Positions 1 to 13,261 are shown, counted from the stretch's first letter. The stretch: 64,000 nucleotides of DNA from Phyto melanocephala (GCA_941918925.1 OW799234.1:46902412-46966411); one strand, 5' to 3'. Notes: generated from the sequence alone by a model not told the origin. Numbers and translations: made by a program.

Positions 1-1287
1 GCCATCTTGGATTTTATACTTTTTCATAGTTTACTGTATTCTACTGGTTAAGACCTTTTATTTGATACAAATAATTTTAAATACTAGACCCACATATAAA
101 TTTTTTGTACGCTAATGTTTAATGGCAGTCATCATGGATTTGAACGTTCTTAAATGTATTTTATTCTGCCAGTCAAATCCTTCCATTTGATACTTGTAAA
201 TATTGACCCTCTCGGTTATCTAATAGCTGAATAAAGTTGATTTAAATTTGTAAATTTTTGAAAACACCGAAGCAGTTATATTTTGGTGTTTCTGTATCAG
301 CTATTTTCAAATTGATTTGTTACTTTAAATTTAAAATTGTTATATCGCAAATTTATATAAATTTTTGCAATTATTTCTTGCCTATAACTTTGTGGATTAG
401 TGACTCATTTATACGAAAGTTCAAGAGGCTTTTCATACCTATAACCAGTAGCTGATGTGTCTATAAATTATTCTATGGCAGGAAAATGTTAGTTTTTATG
501 GAGAAAATATGGGAAAAATAGAGTCAGTGTTGTTTATTTGCTCATATCTTAGAAAGTTATGGAGCGATTGTGCAGGATTTCAATAGCGATTCACTTCCAA
601 ATATTCTTAAAACATTGACACTACAACGGATAGAAGAGATTGTTCGACCACTCCCTGTTCGGAAATGAATATTGTAGGAACCTCAAACAGAATATCAAAG
701 CTACTGACACTACTGGTAAATGGTATAATAACACTACTATGAATGTGATAAATACAGCAAAAATTTCTATGAACCACTTTATACTGATCGAAAATTTTAA
801 GCGTATTTCATAAATAATAATACAATATTTTTACATGTATTTTTTCTAAGAAACTTGTGATTTTTAAGGAACAAAATAAATTTCACTCAGCCGACTAGAT
901 ATAGAACAAGTAGGAGGGCTTTATTTGGCTGCTTCGAATCTTATATACCCTTAACACAGTTTCTGTTGTTATCATAATTGAGAATTTTATGATGCAACTG
1001 TGACCAAAACTAATTTAGCAAATCGATTATTTGAACTTTTAGTTAAAGTTTTTTTCGTCGATATCCTTGTCAATAACTGAGCCATTAAGTTAAGATTTTC
1101 GGTAAATGTTGCCGCAGGTACATATTTTATATTAAATAATTTACTAAATTATTCCGAATATGCTTCTTTCAATCTTTTAATATTGTTTATTTGGTTGTTG
1201 GGTTTAAGCTGGTTTTTATGTTTACATTTACCTAAAATTTTTTAAAAAGTTTATAATGTTCTTATAAGTTCTTATTTTTAGGAATTA
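1..1287. repeat. Decayed dispersed-repeat tract
   Basis: No gene is visible. Positions 1-240 hold two diverged units of about 125 bp (each with a pattern like TACTGGTYAAG...TTTGATAC) that resemble 59250-59420. Positions 520-700 read as a reverse-oriented, decayed HINE2 fragment: a GCTCATATCT block is followed by a GGAAATGA..TTGTAGGAA block, in the order expected for the opposite strand. A worn terminal hairpin with TTCGAATCTTATATACCC lies at 905-953. Positions 1120-1280 are homologous to 60740-60850. All of this is dead repeat. Confidence 0.5.
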
Positions 1288-3965
1288 ACAAGCAAGAGCA
1301 CTATATTCGGCTGTGCCGAATCTTTTATACCAACCACCAATTTTGTGTACATTTAAAGCACAATATTTATTATTTTGTTAATCGCTATAGAATAATCTCT
1401 TTATAATAAAATATGTATCACTTTCTTTGTAGAGGGTGGTTAAATTTTAAGGGCCCATGTTTAAGGTGAACCACATCTAAACTTCAACTTTTTTCTTGTA
1501 TTTCATTTGACATTTCTCAATCTCAGACTAACTCAATTTGAACCGTGGAAAGATACGCAATCGAGTAACGCTTTTAAATATTAAAGATTTATATAAAAAT
1601 GGGCGTTCAAATCAAAATGCATTTCGTGCACTTCGTGATTATTTTGGTCAACATAATCGTTCGAATTCGTCCACAATCGTGAGAATTGTAAAAAATATTT
1701 AAATGTCTGCAAAGCAGGTCTGTATGAAATGTGAAAACATCTGTGAATGCCATCTTAGTTCATAGAATGGGAAACATTGCTGTTTTTCACGATAACGTGG
1801 CAAAAGAGCAAGCAACCTCGACTCATCATCGTGCCCAACAATCGAGCATCAACAGTGTCATTGAAAATTTGGACTATCGGATCCTGGTGTGCCGCCTAGG
1901 TTGGGGGGCCATTTGGCCGATATTTTGTTCCATACATAATTGAAGCATACAAATATTATCATTATAAAAATAAATGATAATAATTTCATAATAATTTTAT
2001 TCAAAATCAACATAGTCCCTTAAAATTAAACCACCCATTATAACTTCGGAATGCTAGTAAAATGTTTTCGTAAATTTAGTCTTTCAATGAAAGTGGCCGT
2101 TAAAATACGCGTGTCAATAAAGTTTCTGCTAATAAACACATCTTAGATATTTCAATATAGTCCTTTAGTATTCCAAAATCTTTATTCATAGAGAAATTAC
2201 ATGAATTTAAGAGGAAGAAAGTGAATTTAAGGTTAAATTTTAAGGGCCACAGGGTGATTTAAAATATACATTCTCTGCATTTTTCTAAAACGGGAAATTT
2301 ATTAGTAAGATTTTGATTTTTAAACTTCTATAACATTTTGCTTTTAAAAGATTTTCAAACGAAATAAGTTTTGTATAATTTTAAAATTTGTTAGCCATTA
2401 GTACATGAAAATAAAATGTTTATAATGTTGAGATAATTTTTTTTTACTTAGGTCAAAATTTTCCTAAATTCCCATTTTTAGTGGAGCATAACTTAAGGAG
2501 AACATAAGCATAGTTGTTAGCATGCCATCTAGTAGGTGCTAGTAGAGTCATCTGTCTTATCATCTTTTTCTTATATTTAGCTACAGTACAATAAATGGCG
2601 CAGTGTAAGATAAATAAATGCTAATATATATGGCTAATATATTTTTATAAAAATTTAAAGAAAAAAGTGTGCGTGGCACATCTATTTTCCGTTATAACGA
2701 AGACTTTGACCAAAAAACCATGTTTGCAAAATTTCAGAATCGTACATATATACACTGTGCGGTATATATTTTCGTACATTTTTATCTATAAATCTTTTCC
2801 TAATTCATAGATTTAAGCGATTTTCAGGGAAAAATATTTTTTTGACTCGATAAATATATATTCGAAGTTTCATGACTACGTTTATGCGTCTGGACACAAT
2901 TCAAAAGTGAAAGTGGGCGTTATAGTAGGCGTGTCAAAGTTGTTTTTGCTAATGAGTACAACTTAGGTGTTTCAATATAGTCCTTTATTATTCCAAAATC
3001 TTTATTAATAGAGAAATTATATGAATTTTAGGTAAAACGTTATATGGGAGGTGGGCGTAAAAGTGGGCGTGGCACCTTAATTTTTTGGCATAGTAATGAA
3101 ATTGCATAGGGGGATAGACGTAGCAAAATTTATCATCATACCTCTAATTTTAGCGGTTTTATGAGCTTTTAAATTTCATTAACGGTAGATAACGTGAAAA
3201 GTGGGCGTTATAGTAGGCGTGTCAAAGTTATTTTTGCGAATGAGTACAACTGAGGTGTTTCAATATAGGCCTTTATTATTCCAAAATCTTTATTAATAGA
3301 GAAATTATATGAATTTTAGTTAAAACGTTATATGGGAGGTGGGCGTAAAAGTGGGCGTGGCACATTGATTTTCCGTTACAAGAAAGCGTGTCACCAAAAA
3401 GCAAAGTGTGCAAAATTTCCAATTTTGTTGCTTTTATGACGTTTTTGTTTTTAAATATACCGAAAAATACACTGTGCGGTATAAATTTTCGTACATTTTG
3501 ATCGATAACTCCTTTCCTAATGCAGAGATTTAGACAATTTTCGGGGAAAAATATTGTTTTTACCCAGGAAATATATATTCGAAGTTTTATGAGTCTGCGT
3601 TAAGGCGTTTGGACACAATTCCATTTTTTTCGATGTTCGAAGGACACGGTTTTTTCGACCTACTCTTGCTTTTCGAGCTATAACTCTCTTCCTAATATTC
3701 CGATTTAGCCCATTTTCAATACCAAACAAACCTTGTCTATAAGAAAGATTCTGGCAAAATTTGAGCCCCCTAGCTTTTTCGGTGCGACCTCTATCGTGCT
3801 TTCAACAGACGGACAGACGGACGGACATAGCTAGATCGTCATAAAATCAAACCCCGATTCAGAATATATATACTTTATGGGGTCTAAAATGGATATTTCG
3901 ATGTGTTACAAACGGAATGACAAAATGAATATACCCCCACCATTTTTTTGGTGGCGGGTATAAAA
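1288..3965 (-). mobile_element. HINE1 copy A (Helitron-like, mini-me/DINE-1 type nonautonomous element)
   Basis: One end has the hairpin TTCGGCTGTGCCGAA (about 1307-1321), about 17 bases inside a CAAGYAAGAGC terminus. The other end is a hairpin of TATACCCGCCACC against GGTGGGGGTATA (3925-3962). Near that second end lie a (GTCY)n run (about 3800-3825) and a short (TA)n run, separated by about 40 conserved bases. This is the arrangement described for dipteran mini-me elements and for DINE-1/HINE elements mobilised by Helentrons. There is no coding capacity of its own. Between the ends lie a mariner-type insert and about 288-bp modules rich in GTGGGCGT. The 3' hairpin is taken as the end that defines orientation. 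The copy closely resembles copies C and the left half of B. Confidence 0.75.
1432..2038 (+). mobile_element. Mariner-type deletion derivative inside HINE1 copy A
   Basis: Terminal inverted repeats (GAGGGTGGTTAAATTTTAAG on the left, matched by the complement on the right) are flanked by TA, as in the Tc1/mariner superfamily. Around 1545-1690 a degraded frame gives a helix-turn-helix N-terminus with the pattern FYKNGRSNQNAFRALRD. From 1731 a 70-codon frame gives a second DNA-binding segment (STHHRAQQ) that passes directly into a transposase C-terminal tail (NLDYRILVCR..). The catalytic core is missing, so this is an internally deleted, nonautonomous copy. It is present at the same place in every HINE1 copy, so it moved with HINE1 rather than inserting independently. 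Confidence 0.7.
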
Positions 3966-6060
3966 ATCAAAAAACTAAAGCAAACTTTTTTCGAAAATCC
4001 AAACAACAATTTTTCAAATAAATAAAATATTAACGTAAAGATAGTTGCAAGAAGTGCAAAAATCTGACTTTTATATTTCAACTCGTAATTTAGCCATATA
4101 TGTGACTGATTTTCAATAGTAAAATTTTCGAAATCATGTCTAAAAAATTGATACCAAATTAGGGTCTGAAGTATACGTAAGTGCTTAAAAAAGTTGATCT
4201 CAATATATACACGATCAGATCGATTTAGCTAAATCAATTCCTCTATCTAAGTACTATAAGGATTCAGAGTATATATACGTTATGGGTTCTAAAATGAATA
4301 TTGTAGAAAATTCAAAGGGAATAAATGACTTACTTCTACACTCTCGTGAAGGGTATAATAATCTGTTCGGCTGCATACTACTCACTTTGATAGCAGCGTG
4401 TTTTCATTCAATTGAATTAATGTAAACATGAATTTCGAAAACCCCTTTTTGTCATAAAAATCAAGTAATATGTATGTCGTTCTGTATTACTTTATTACGA
4501 TTCTATTATAAGTCAGCTTTTAATACAATCACAGGTCCATAATTACAAAACTTAGTAGAGAGAATTGACGTAACTAAAAAAAATAATTTGAGTATTGAAT
4601 ATTCTGCTTGTTTAAATAATAAAAAAGAGGTGAAATTAAAAAAGTTTTTAATTAATTTAATTAAAAAGTAAATTTCAACAAAGTAAATATCATCCAACGT
4701 ATCGCCAAGTACCGGACACAAAAACGATACTCTCTTCCACACTCGTAGTATGCTGTTAAACTAAATATTTCCCTTCCAAATGTTCTTCTGTCTAAACTCG
4801 GATCTCGTATTAAAATAAGTTCTACAAAATATACAACCGTTCAAATAAATAAACTGGAAGTCTTTTTTTAAACAAATTGTAAAAAAGGAATAATTTTCCC
4901 TCCAGATAATTGCTGAGTTTGACAAAAGCAGAAACAGTTGAAATATCCAGCTTGTCTTCGACAGAATCCTGTGGAAAGTATCTGGGTACACATGGTGCGT
5001 AAATTGTTTGTTCAAAATAAGCAATATGAGACTATTGTTGACCCCAAAGCAGTGGTTAATGATGCTTAAATAATGCTTCATCGAATCTTCGAGCTTAATT
5101 CTAACAATGGAGACTCAAAGCATATAATAATTTGTAAATAATTAAAAATAAATAAAGAAATAATACACAAACAACTTGAATTTGACGAACATATTTGTTT
5201 TTTACGTTGTATTTCAGCCAGTGATTTAAATAACATGTAATCGCATTATTTCTTAAGCCTTTAAAAATTATATTCACTCATATTATATTCAGGTATTTTG
5301 TGCGATTTAGTCTACATGTTTACATTAATAATCGATCGTCTATAAAATGTTAATGTGGTGCAAAATAAGTAAGACGGTTGAAGTTGATTGTAACTTTTAA
5401 CCAAAAGCCCAGAATAAAAAGAACGTTCCAGTATATTTAATAGCGTTACTGTGTCGTAATTGCCGCTCTGGTTTTTGCTAAATTTTTTTGTAAAAATATA
5501 AAATAGTTTCGAGCGTTATTATTTTAAGACAGATAGATTACAATGAAAACCATCAGGTGTTTCTGTGAATTCTGTAAATTCCGTTAAAATATGTTCAATA
5601 TTATTAGAAAACTTCTTTTACAATTTACATTGAATAACGATTATTCATACATATTTTCATCACACTTTTCGTTTGCATTTTTTAAACATACATATGAGCT
5701 GTTTCATAAATATTGCTATTATTTCTACTACATACATACATACACACATACATACTTACAAATTTATGATGTGATATTTACAATGCTTCAACTTCATGCT
5801 ATTTCCTATTTAAATGTTAAATATTGACGATTTTTCATAAGTATTATTTTGCGAACATTTCAAAGCAATGAGATGGCAGCAACCAATCATTCGTGTTACT
5901 TGAAAATGACAGCTGCATCATCAGCAAAACTGTTAACTAACTGATGAAAAATTGGAAAAAAAGAAAATGAATAATACAGAACTCATAGAAAATTCTTCTA
6001 TTCGCTGTTCTCTATTGCCCCTTCCTATTTCGGGTTGCACAACTTGAAGCCATTTATCTA
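3966..6060. other. Non-coding AT-rich stretch with one decayed HINE fragment
   Basis: Positions about 4180-4373 keep the skeleton of a reverse-oriented HINE core: AAAAAGTTGAT, then ACGATCAGATCG, then TATATATACG with GGGTTCTAAAATG, then GAAGGGTATAATAA. Open frames elsewhere are short, AT-biased and unlike any family I know. A short run of ATAC repeats lies near 5738-5760. Confidence 0.45.
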
Positions 6061-6766
6061 CCCAACATACCAAATGACTTGTGAATAATATTAAAATAAG
6101 CTTACCAACACAAGCCGCAAGCTTGTGAAAGAGTTGTGAATCGATTGTAAAATGTTTGTGTAACAATTATAGAATAATCGAAACGGAACCCTTATTCATA
6201 AGCTTAAATGTACACGATTACTATAAGCTATTGCTTGTAATTGTAGAATAAGCTTACGACAGTAATATTGTACTAAGCCTATCCAATTGTTGAATAGACG
6301 GTAATTATTATTAATTAACATTAATTTCATTAATTCCGTTCTTTTTTTTTTGTCTCCTTGACAAATTGATCTTCCGTGTTACCCACTGTTAAGCTGCACC
6401 TATGAAATGTAGAAATTAATTGATTATTTTTTTCAGTTAATATTTTTAATTGAATTTACTTCGTATTACTTTTGTAATTTTAATTATTATTTTATTATAA
6501 ATAATATTACATACCATTTATTTTTTCGCACAACACAATTATATCTTTTATTCACTTTGAAATTTGAACACTAAATGCAAAACACAAAAGAAATTTGTCA
6601 ACAAATAAAACTGCACTTGTTGACAAATTTCTCGTACATATGTACTTAAGAAGCATAGTTTTTGTGTGCATACATACGAACTGTTCAGAAACAGTTGTGA
6701 ATCCACTATTGTCATAATATTATTCACAAGTGGTATTGCAGTTTTATTTCTATTTGGTATGTTGGG
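6061..6766. mobile_element. 706-bp TIR element, TA target site
   Basis: The ends CCCAACATACCAAAT and its exact complement ATTTGGTATGTTGGG are flanked by TA on both sides. A second inverted pair just inside (CTTGTGAATAATATTA and its complement) supports this as one unit. The interior is non-coding, with repeated AATAAGCTTA-like motifs. The TA duplication fits Tc1/mariner-like mobilisation, but no transposase sequence is left to confirm that. Confidence 0.65.
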
Positions 6767-7671
6767 TATCTATCGATCTACATACATTACTATTCTTTTT
6801 CTATTCCATGTGCATTGAAAGTTAACTATTCGTATTTTTGAAAATGACATCAAGCATTGTTATTACAACACAAAAGAAAAATAGACAAAATATTGAAGCA
6901 TCATCCATCCATTCATTTATCCACGCACATTTATGCTTTTAGTCCATTAGGGACAGTGAGGTGAATAATGCAATGTAAGATTGTTGAGCAGATTTTTTTT
7001 TTTCATTTCTTTCAAATTTATCTTATTAAAGTTTCAAGTTTATATCTTTTTTATGCCCTTTTCGTAGATTTCTTAACATTTACGCCTTCGTTACGGGTTA
7101 AATTGAACTCATAAGTCAAAATTATTTCAACGGTTTTTCAATAAGATAGAGAATTTATTTCAGTCACACAGACATCACACTTGTGCATTTCTCACTATAT
7201 TTATCGATGATTGCTGCCTTTTTTTGGTATTGTTTTCAGTTTATGTTGTGTTTAGAATATGGGTGGCAATTTTAAACTAAATAATTGAATAATGAAATAT
7301 GATTTTCAAATTAATAAAGCACTTGCTATTATATACAAGAAGAAAAGAAAATAATTCAAGCAGTTTTTTACATGCTAAGAAATTTTAGGTCAATATCGAT
7401 TTCACTTTAAATATTTATTTTCAAAGAATTTTTATTTATTCTATTAGCAAAATCTAATAAAAGTATATATAATCCCTTGGTATTATATACGAGTACGTCA
7501 TATATTTAAGGGCTTCAAAAAGTTGATTTCTTGATTTGCAAATGGTTACAAAAACAAATTTGGTTTAATTTTTTTTTAAATACCTAAAAAGAAAATTATT
7601 AGATGATGTTCATATGTATGTAAGTAGATTCTAACAAAGGCTTCAAAATAATTTTTATATTAAACTAGGGC

Positions 7672-7830
7672 AACCCGTACTGCTTTGCTGGCCGCAATAA
7701 AGTTTTTGCATTGCATTAATAAGGAGATAGATTTTAATACTATCTGCCACCATTTTTTATGTATTTTATAATTCTCTCTTCTTCGATCCTTAAAATTTTT
7801 ATTGTCATTGAAACTATCTCGTACCAAGTT
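7672..7830. repeat. Dispersed repeat, second copy at 39779
   Basis: The segment beginning CCCGTACTGCTTTGCTGGCC and continuing CAATAAAGTTTTTGCATTG matches the segment at 39779-39890 with scattered changes. The class is unknown. The opening resembles that of the repeat starting near 13280. Confidence 0.5.
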
Positions 7831-8819
7831 TAAGCTAAATAGCGACTTCAGTTTTTCAGCAATGACATTATAAGTATTTTGTTATGAAGGGATTTTGCTC
7901 CGGAATGGCTGGTTATTGCAGTAGTTCACCATATGTGAACTGACAAGTTGAGTACAAATGTATCTTAAAATCAGTATAAGAGGGGGGCTAGCTGGATTGT
8001 TTGTACTAAGTAGATCTACCTCGAAGCTGAAGGTATATCAGCAGATTGTTCAGTCTGAAAAGGTAAAAATTCAGAAAAATTTACAGTTACGATAATAGTC
8101 AATAGAGGAAAGCCAAAAAGACCCATTACTACCGCCAGAAATGTGCTTTCGACGTCGACTCGTAGGTTGCGATGTACGCAACTAAAAAAAAGGCCCCGTT
8201 AGCCTGGTTACTGTATCTAGTTCACGCACCTGTTCTAGGCCTTTTCCAGAAACGGGATTTTGACTGCATTTGCTTTGGAAGTATATAAAGCAGACTATTC
8301 CTGGCTGGCTGATATGCCCGCTCATTGGCATAGTGGCCCGTAAGCGAAGGGACCGAAACATTATTCAGCTATACAATACTAACACATTCTTTCTACCTTG
8401 ACTGACTAACTAGACTTGGTGATATATGACCTGAGTGCCGCCTAGGGTTTTTTCCCGAGAGTTTTCGTCCTGGGAATTTGAGTTATTTATTCTTCCGGTT
8501 TTACCGGGATTATAGTATGGAAATTTTTTGAAAAGAAGGCTGATGACACTATTGTATGCTCTTTATATGCAAAGATAATTTCATGTTAAGTCCAAAGCAT
8601 CAGCGGATTAATGCGTCATTTAAAATCATTGCACAAAGCAATCTGGGAGAAAAATTAGCTGATATGAAAAATAAGAAAGAACTGCTGTCAAAAATTAAAA
8701 AAACTCAGCCCACGTTACCAATACTTCAAAATTTCCATAAACAAAGAGTTTAAATTTTTTGAGGGAAGTTGTCAAAAAACTTAAAATATTGTATATGTAT
8801 TTGTTAAATGCACTTTTAA
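7831..8819. other. Unassigned stretch upstream of the hAT relic
   Basis: Positions 8000-8450 are richer in GC than their surroundings but give no long frame and no recognised motif. A 65-codon frame at 8556-8753 (beginning MLFICKDNF) is lysine-rich. Its closeness to the hAT tail suggests it may be part of the same dead transposase, but I cannot identify a domain. Confidence 0.3.
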
Positions 8820-8960
8820 CTATTGGTCCAACATCGATATAAAGTGAAGGAGTGTTTTCTGTAACAGGGAAATTTGTTAATAAAATCAGAAATAGACTTT
8901 CTGACCAGCCGATAAACGCCTTGAGCGTATTAAAAGATTATTTTCTAAGTCGTTATAAAT
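8820..8960 (+). pseudogene. hAT transposase C-terminal dimerisation relic
   Basis: The conceptual translation reads PTSI-stop-SEGVFSVTGKFVNK, then RNRLSDQPINALSVLKDYF. This matches the C-terminal dimerisation motif of hAT-family transposases, in which a TS..SERvFS..G....RNRLS pattern is followed by an LK..F helix. A stop codon interrupts it immediately before SEGVFS, and no catalytic core is visible upstream, so it is a dead fragment. The frame runs on to 9085, but only the part to about 8960 has family signal. HINE1 dimer B begins shortly downstream. Confidence 0.7.
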
Positions 8961-11023
8961 TCTTACGTTATATTTTTTTAATTATCCATTGTCTTTACAT
9001 GTTTTTGAAATTGAATTCTAATGTTTTTATTTTTGATCTCATAGCTGAAGTACCTGTATTTTTGTTTTTTTGTGCTCATATTTGATCTCGTATCTAGAGA
9101 ATAATATTTTTATACCCGTCACCAAAAAAATGGTGGGGGTATATTCATTTTGTCATTCCGTTTGTAACACATCGAAATATCCATTTTAGACCCCATAAAG
9201 TATATATATTCTGAATCGGAGTTTGATTTTATCACGATCTAGCTATGTCCGTCCGTCTGTTGAAAGCACGATAGAGGTCGCACCGAAAAAGCTAGTGAGC
9301 TCAAATTTTGCCAGAATCTTTCTTATAGAAAATGGGCTAAATCAAAATATTAGGAAGAGAGTTATAGCTCGAAAAGCAAGAGTAGGTCGAAAAAACCGTG
9401 TCCTTCGAACATCGAATAAAATGGAATTGTGTCCAAACGCCTTAACGTAGACTCATCAAACTTCGAATATATATTTCCTGGGTAAAGACAATATTTCCCC
9501 CCGAAAATTGTCTCTATCTATGCATTAGGAGAGGAGTTATCGATCAAAATGTACGAAAATTTATACCGCACAGTGTATTTTTTGGTCTATTTAAAAACAA
9601 AAACGTCATAAAAGCAACAAAATTGGATGTAAGACTCTGAAATTTTGCACACTTTGCTTTTTGGTGACACGTTTTCTTGTAACGGCAAATCAATGTGCCA
9701 CGCTCACTTTTACGCCCACCTCCCATATAACGTTTTAACTAAAATTCATATAATTTCTCTATTGATAAAGATTTTGGAATAATAAAGGCCTATATTGAAA
9801 CACCTCAGTTGTACTCATTCGCAAAAATAACTTTGACCCGCCTACTATAACGCCCACTTTTTACGTTATCTACCGTTAATGAAATTTAAAAGCTCATAAA
9901 ACCGCTAAAATTAGAGGTATGATGATAAATTTTGCTACGTCTATCCCCCTATGCAATTTCATTACTATGCCAAAAAATTAAGGTGCCACGCCCACTTTTA
10001 CGCTTACCTCCCATATAACGTTTTACCTAAAATTCATATAATTTCTCTATTAATAAAGATTTTGGAATAATAAAGGACTATATTGAAACACCTAAGTTGT
10101 ACTCATTAGCAAAAACAACTTCGACACGCCTACTATAACGCCCACTTTCACTTTTGAATTGTGTCCAGACGCATAAACGTAGTCACGAAACTTCGAATAT
10201 ATATTTATCGAGTCAAAAGAATATTTTTCCCTGAAAATCGCTTAAATCTATGAATTAGGAAAAGATTTATAGATAAAAATGTACGAAAATATATAGCGCA
10301 CAGTGTATATATGTACGATTCTGAAATTTTGCAAACATGGTTTTTTGGTCAAAGTCTTCGTTATAACGGAAAATAAATGTGCCACGCACACTTTTTTCCT
10401 TAAATTTTTATAAAAATATATTAGTCATATATATTTATTATCATTTATTCATCTTACACTGCGCCATTTATTGAACTGTAGATAAATATAAGAAAAAGAT
10501 GATAAGACAGATGACTCTACTAGCACCTACTAGATGGCATGCTAACAACTATGCTTATGTTCTCCTTAAGTTATGCTCCACTAAAAATGGGAATTAAGGA
10601 AAATTTTGACCTAAGTAAAAAAAAATTATCTCAACATTATAAACATTTTATTTTCATGTACTAATGGCTAACAAATTTTAAAATTATACAAAACTTATTT
10701 CGTTTGAAAATCTTTTAAAAGCAAAATGTTATAGAAGTTTAAAAATCAAAATCTTACTAATAAATTTCCCGTTTTAGAAAAATGCAGAGAATGTATATTT
10801 TAAATCACCCTGTGGCCCTTAAAATTTAACCTTAAATTCACTTTCTTCCTCTTAAATTCATGTAATTTCTCTATGAATAAAGATTTTGGAATACTAAAGG
10901 ACTATATTGAAATATCTAAGATGTGTTTATTAGCAGAAACTTTATTGACACGCGTATTTTAACGGCCACTTTCATTGAAAGACTAAATTTACGAAAACAT
11001 TTTACTAGCATTCCGAAGTTATA

Positions 11024-11379
11024 ATGGGTGGTTTAATTTTAAGGGACTATGTTGATTTTGAATAAAATTATTATGAAATTATTATCATTTATTTTTATAA
11101 TGATAATATTTGTATGCTTCAATTATGTATGGAACAAAATATCGGCCAAATGGCCCCCCAACCTAGGCGGCACACCAGGATCCGATAGTCCAAATTTTCA
11201 ATGACACTGTTGATGCTCGATTGTTGGGCACGATGATGAGTCGAGGTTGCTTGCTCTTTTGCCACGTTATCGTGAAAAACAGCAATGTTTCCCATTCTAT
11301 GAACTAAGATGGCATTCACAGATGTTTTCACATTTCATACAGACCTGCTTTGCAGACATTTAAATATTTTTTACAATTC
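11024..11379 (-). mobile_element. Mariner-type derivative, truncated, in left half of B
   Basis: The inverted repeat beginning ATGGGTGGTTTAATTTTAAG is preceded by TA. The minus-strand frame at 11119-11331 has the same DNA-binding and tail segments as in copy A. The element breaks off in its N-terminal helix-turn-helix region at ACAATTC, followed by a run of T, so its other terminal repeat is missing. Confidence 0.65.
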
Positions 11380-11394
11380 TTTTTTTTTTTTGTA

Positions 11395-12010
11395 GAGGGT
11401 GGTTAAATTTTAAGGGCCCATGTTGAAGGTGAACTACACCTAGTCTTTAAATTTGTTTTCTGCATTTCACTTAACATTTCTCAATCTCAAACTTACTCAA
11501 TTTGATCCGTGGAAAGATGCGCAAATGAGCATCGCCTTAAAGTTATTCAGGATTTTTAAAAAATGGGCGTTCAAATCAAAATGCATTTTGTGCACTTCGT
11601 GATTCTTTTGGTCAACATAATCGTTCGAATTCGTCCGCAATCGGGAGAATTGTAAAAAATATTTAAATTTCTGCAAAACAGGTCTGTATAAAACGTTAGA
11701 AAATCTGTGAATGCCTTGTTAGTACGTTGAATGGGAACCACTGATGGTTTTTGCGATAGTGTGGCAAAAGAGCAGTCAACGTCGCCTCATCATCATGCCC
11801 AACAATTGAGCATCAAGATTGTAATTGAATAATTGGACCATCAGATAGAGGAGTGGCGCCAAGAATGGGGGGGCCATTTGGCCGATATTTTGTTAAATAC
11901 ATAATTGAACCAAACAAATATTATCATTACAAAAAGAAATAATAATAGTTTCCTAAATAATTTGTGTTTTATTTAAATTCAACATCGGTCCTTAAAATTT
12001 AACCACCCTT
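11395..12010 (+). mobile_element. Mariner-type deletion derivative in right half of B
   Basis: Both terminal repeats (GAGGGTGGTTAAATTTTAAG and the matching complement) are present, with TA on each side. The interior aligns with the other mariner inserts, but the frames are broken by many changes. The left region (GTTGAAGGTGAACTACACC) matches the inserts of copies D and E rather than those of A and C. Confidence 0.65.
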
Positions 12011-13261
12011 TATAACTTCGATATGCTACTAAAATGCTTTTGTAAATGTAGTCTTTCAATGAAAGTGGGCGTTAAAGTAGGCGTGTCAATATAGTTTCTG
12101 CTATTAAAAGCAACTTAGATATTTCTTAGATATTAAAACTTTGTCAATAGAGAAATTACATGAATTTAAGATAAACCGTTATATGGGAGGTAGGCGTTAA
12201 AGTGGGAGTGTCACCTAAACTTTTAAGCACAACAATTGCATTGAAGGATATACCTAGCAAATTTGATCATCATACCTCTAATTTTGGCGGTTTTATGAGC
12301 TTTTAAATTTCATTAACGGTAGATAACGTAAAAAGTGGGCGTTATAGTAGGCGTGACAAAGTTATTTTTGTGAATGAGTTCTCTGGCACAGTAATGACAT
12401 TGCCTAGGGGGATATACGTAGCAAATTTGATCATCATACATCTAATTTTGGCGGTTTTATGAGCTTTTAAATTTCATTAACGGTAGATAACGTGAAAAGT
12501 GGGCAACTTACAACTGAGTACAACTTAGATGTTTCAATATAGTCCTTTATTATTCCAAAATCTTTATTAATAGAGAAATTATATGAATTTTAGGTAAAAC
12601 GTTATATGGGGGGTGGGCGTAAAGGTGGGCGTGATTTTCCGTTACAGAAAAGCCACTCGCCAAAAAGCAAAGTGTGCTAAATTTCAGAATCGTACATCTA
12701 ATTTGGTTGCTTTTTTGACGTTTTTGTTTTTAAATATACCGAAAAATACACCGTGCGGTATAAATTGTCGTACATTTTGATCGATAACTCCTCTCCTAAT
12801 GCATAGATTTAGATAATTTTCGGGGAAAAATATTGTTTTTACTCAAGAAATATTCGGAGTTTCATGAGTCTACGTTAATGCGTTTGGACACAATTCCATT
12901 TTATTCGATGTTCGAAGGACACGGTTTTTTCGATCTACTCTTGCTTTTCGAGCTATAACTCTCTTCCTAATATTCCGATTTAGCCCATTTTACCAAACAA
13001 ACCTTGTCTATAAGACATATTCTGGCAAAATTTGAGCCCCCTAGCTTTTTCGGTGCGACCTCTATCGTGCTTTCAACAGACGGACAGACGGACGAACATA
13101 GCTAGATCGTCATCAAATCAAACCCTGATTCGGAATATATATTCTTTATGGAGTCTAAAATGGATATTTCGATGTGTTACAAACGGAATGACAAAATGAA
13201 TATACCCCCACCATTCTTTTGGTGGCGGGTATAAAAAAAAATCAGTTACTAGTGACTTTTA

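Larger units (their letters stand above)
9109..13236. mobile_element. HINE1 copy B: head-to-head dimer
   Basis: Both outer ends carry the same terminus (TATACCCGYCACC hairpin with adjacent TA and GTCY runs), and the TTCGGC hairpin end is absent. The left half (9109-11379) is in reverse orientation and very close to copy A. Its mariner frame on the minus strand (11119-11331) encodes the same 70 residues as the one in copy A. The right half (11395-13236) is in forward orientation and belongs to a different subfamily resembling copies D and E. The halves meet at a run of T at about 11380-11390, inside mariner sequence. It is therefore a chimeric inverted dimer. Confidence 0.7.

Noticed and set aside
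4506..5081. Minus-strand frames of 78 and 106 codons
   Set aside because: AT-biased, no motif, no start context, overlapping only non-coding sequence; chance frames.
9223..9726. Frames reading ARKARVGRKNRVLRT and repeated at 3517, 16602 and 45576
   Set aside because: They recur because HINE1 recurs; the frames shift and break between copies, so there is no sign of selection for protein.
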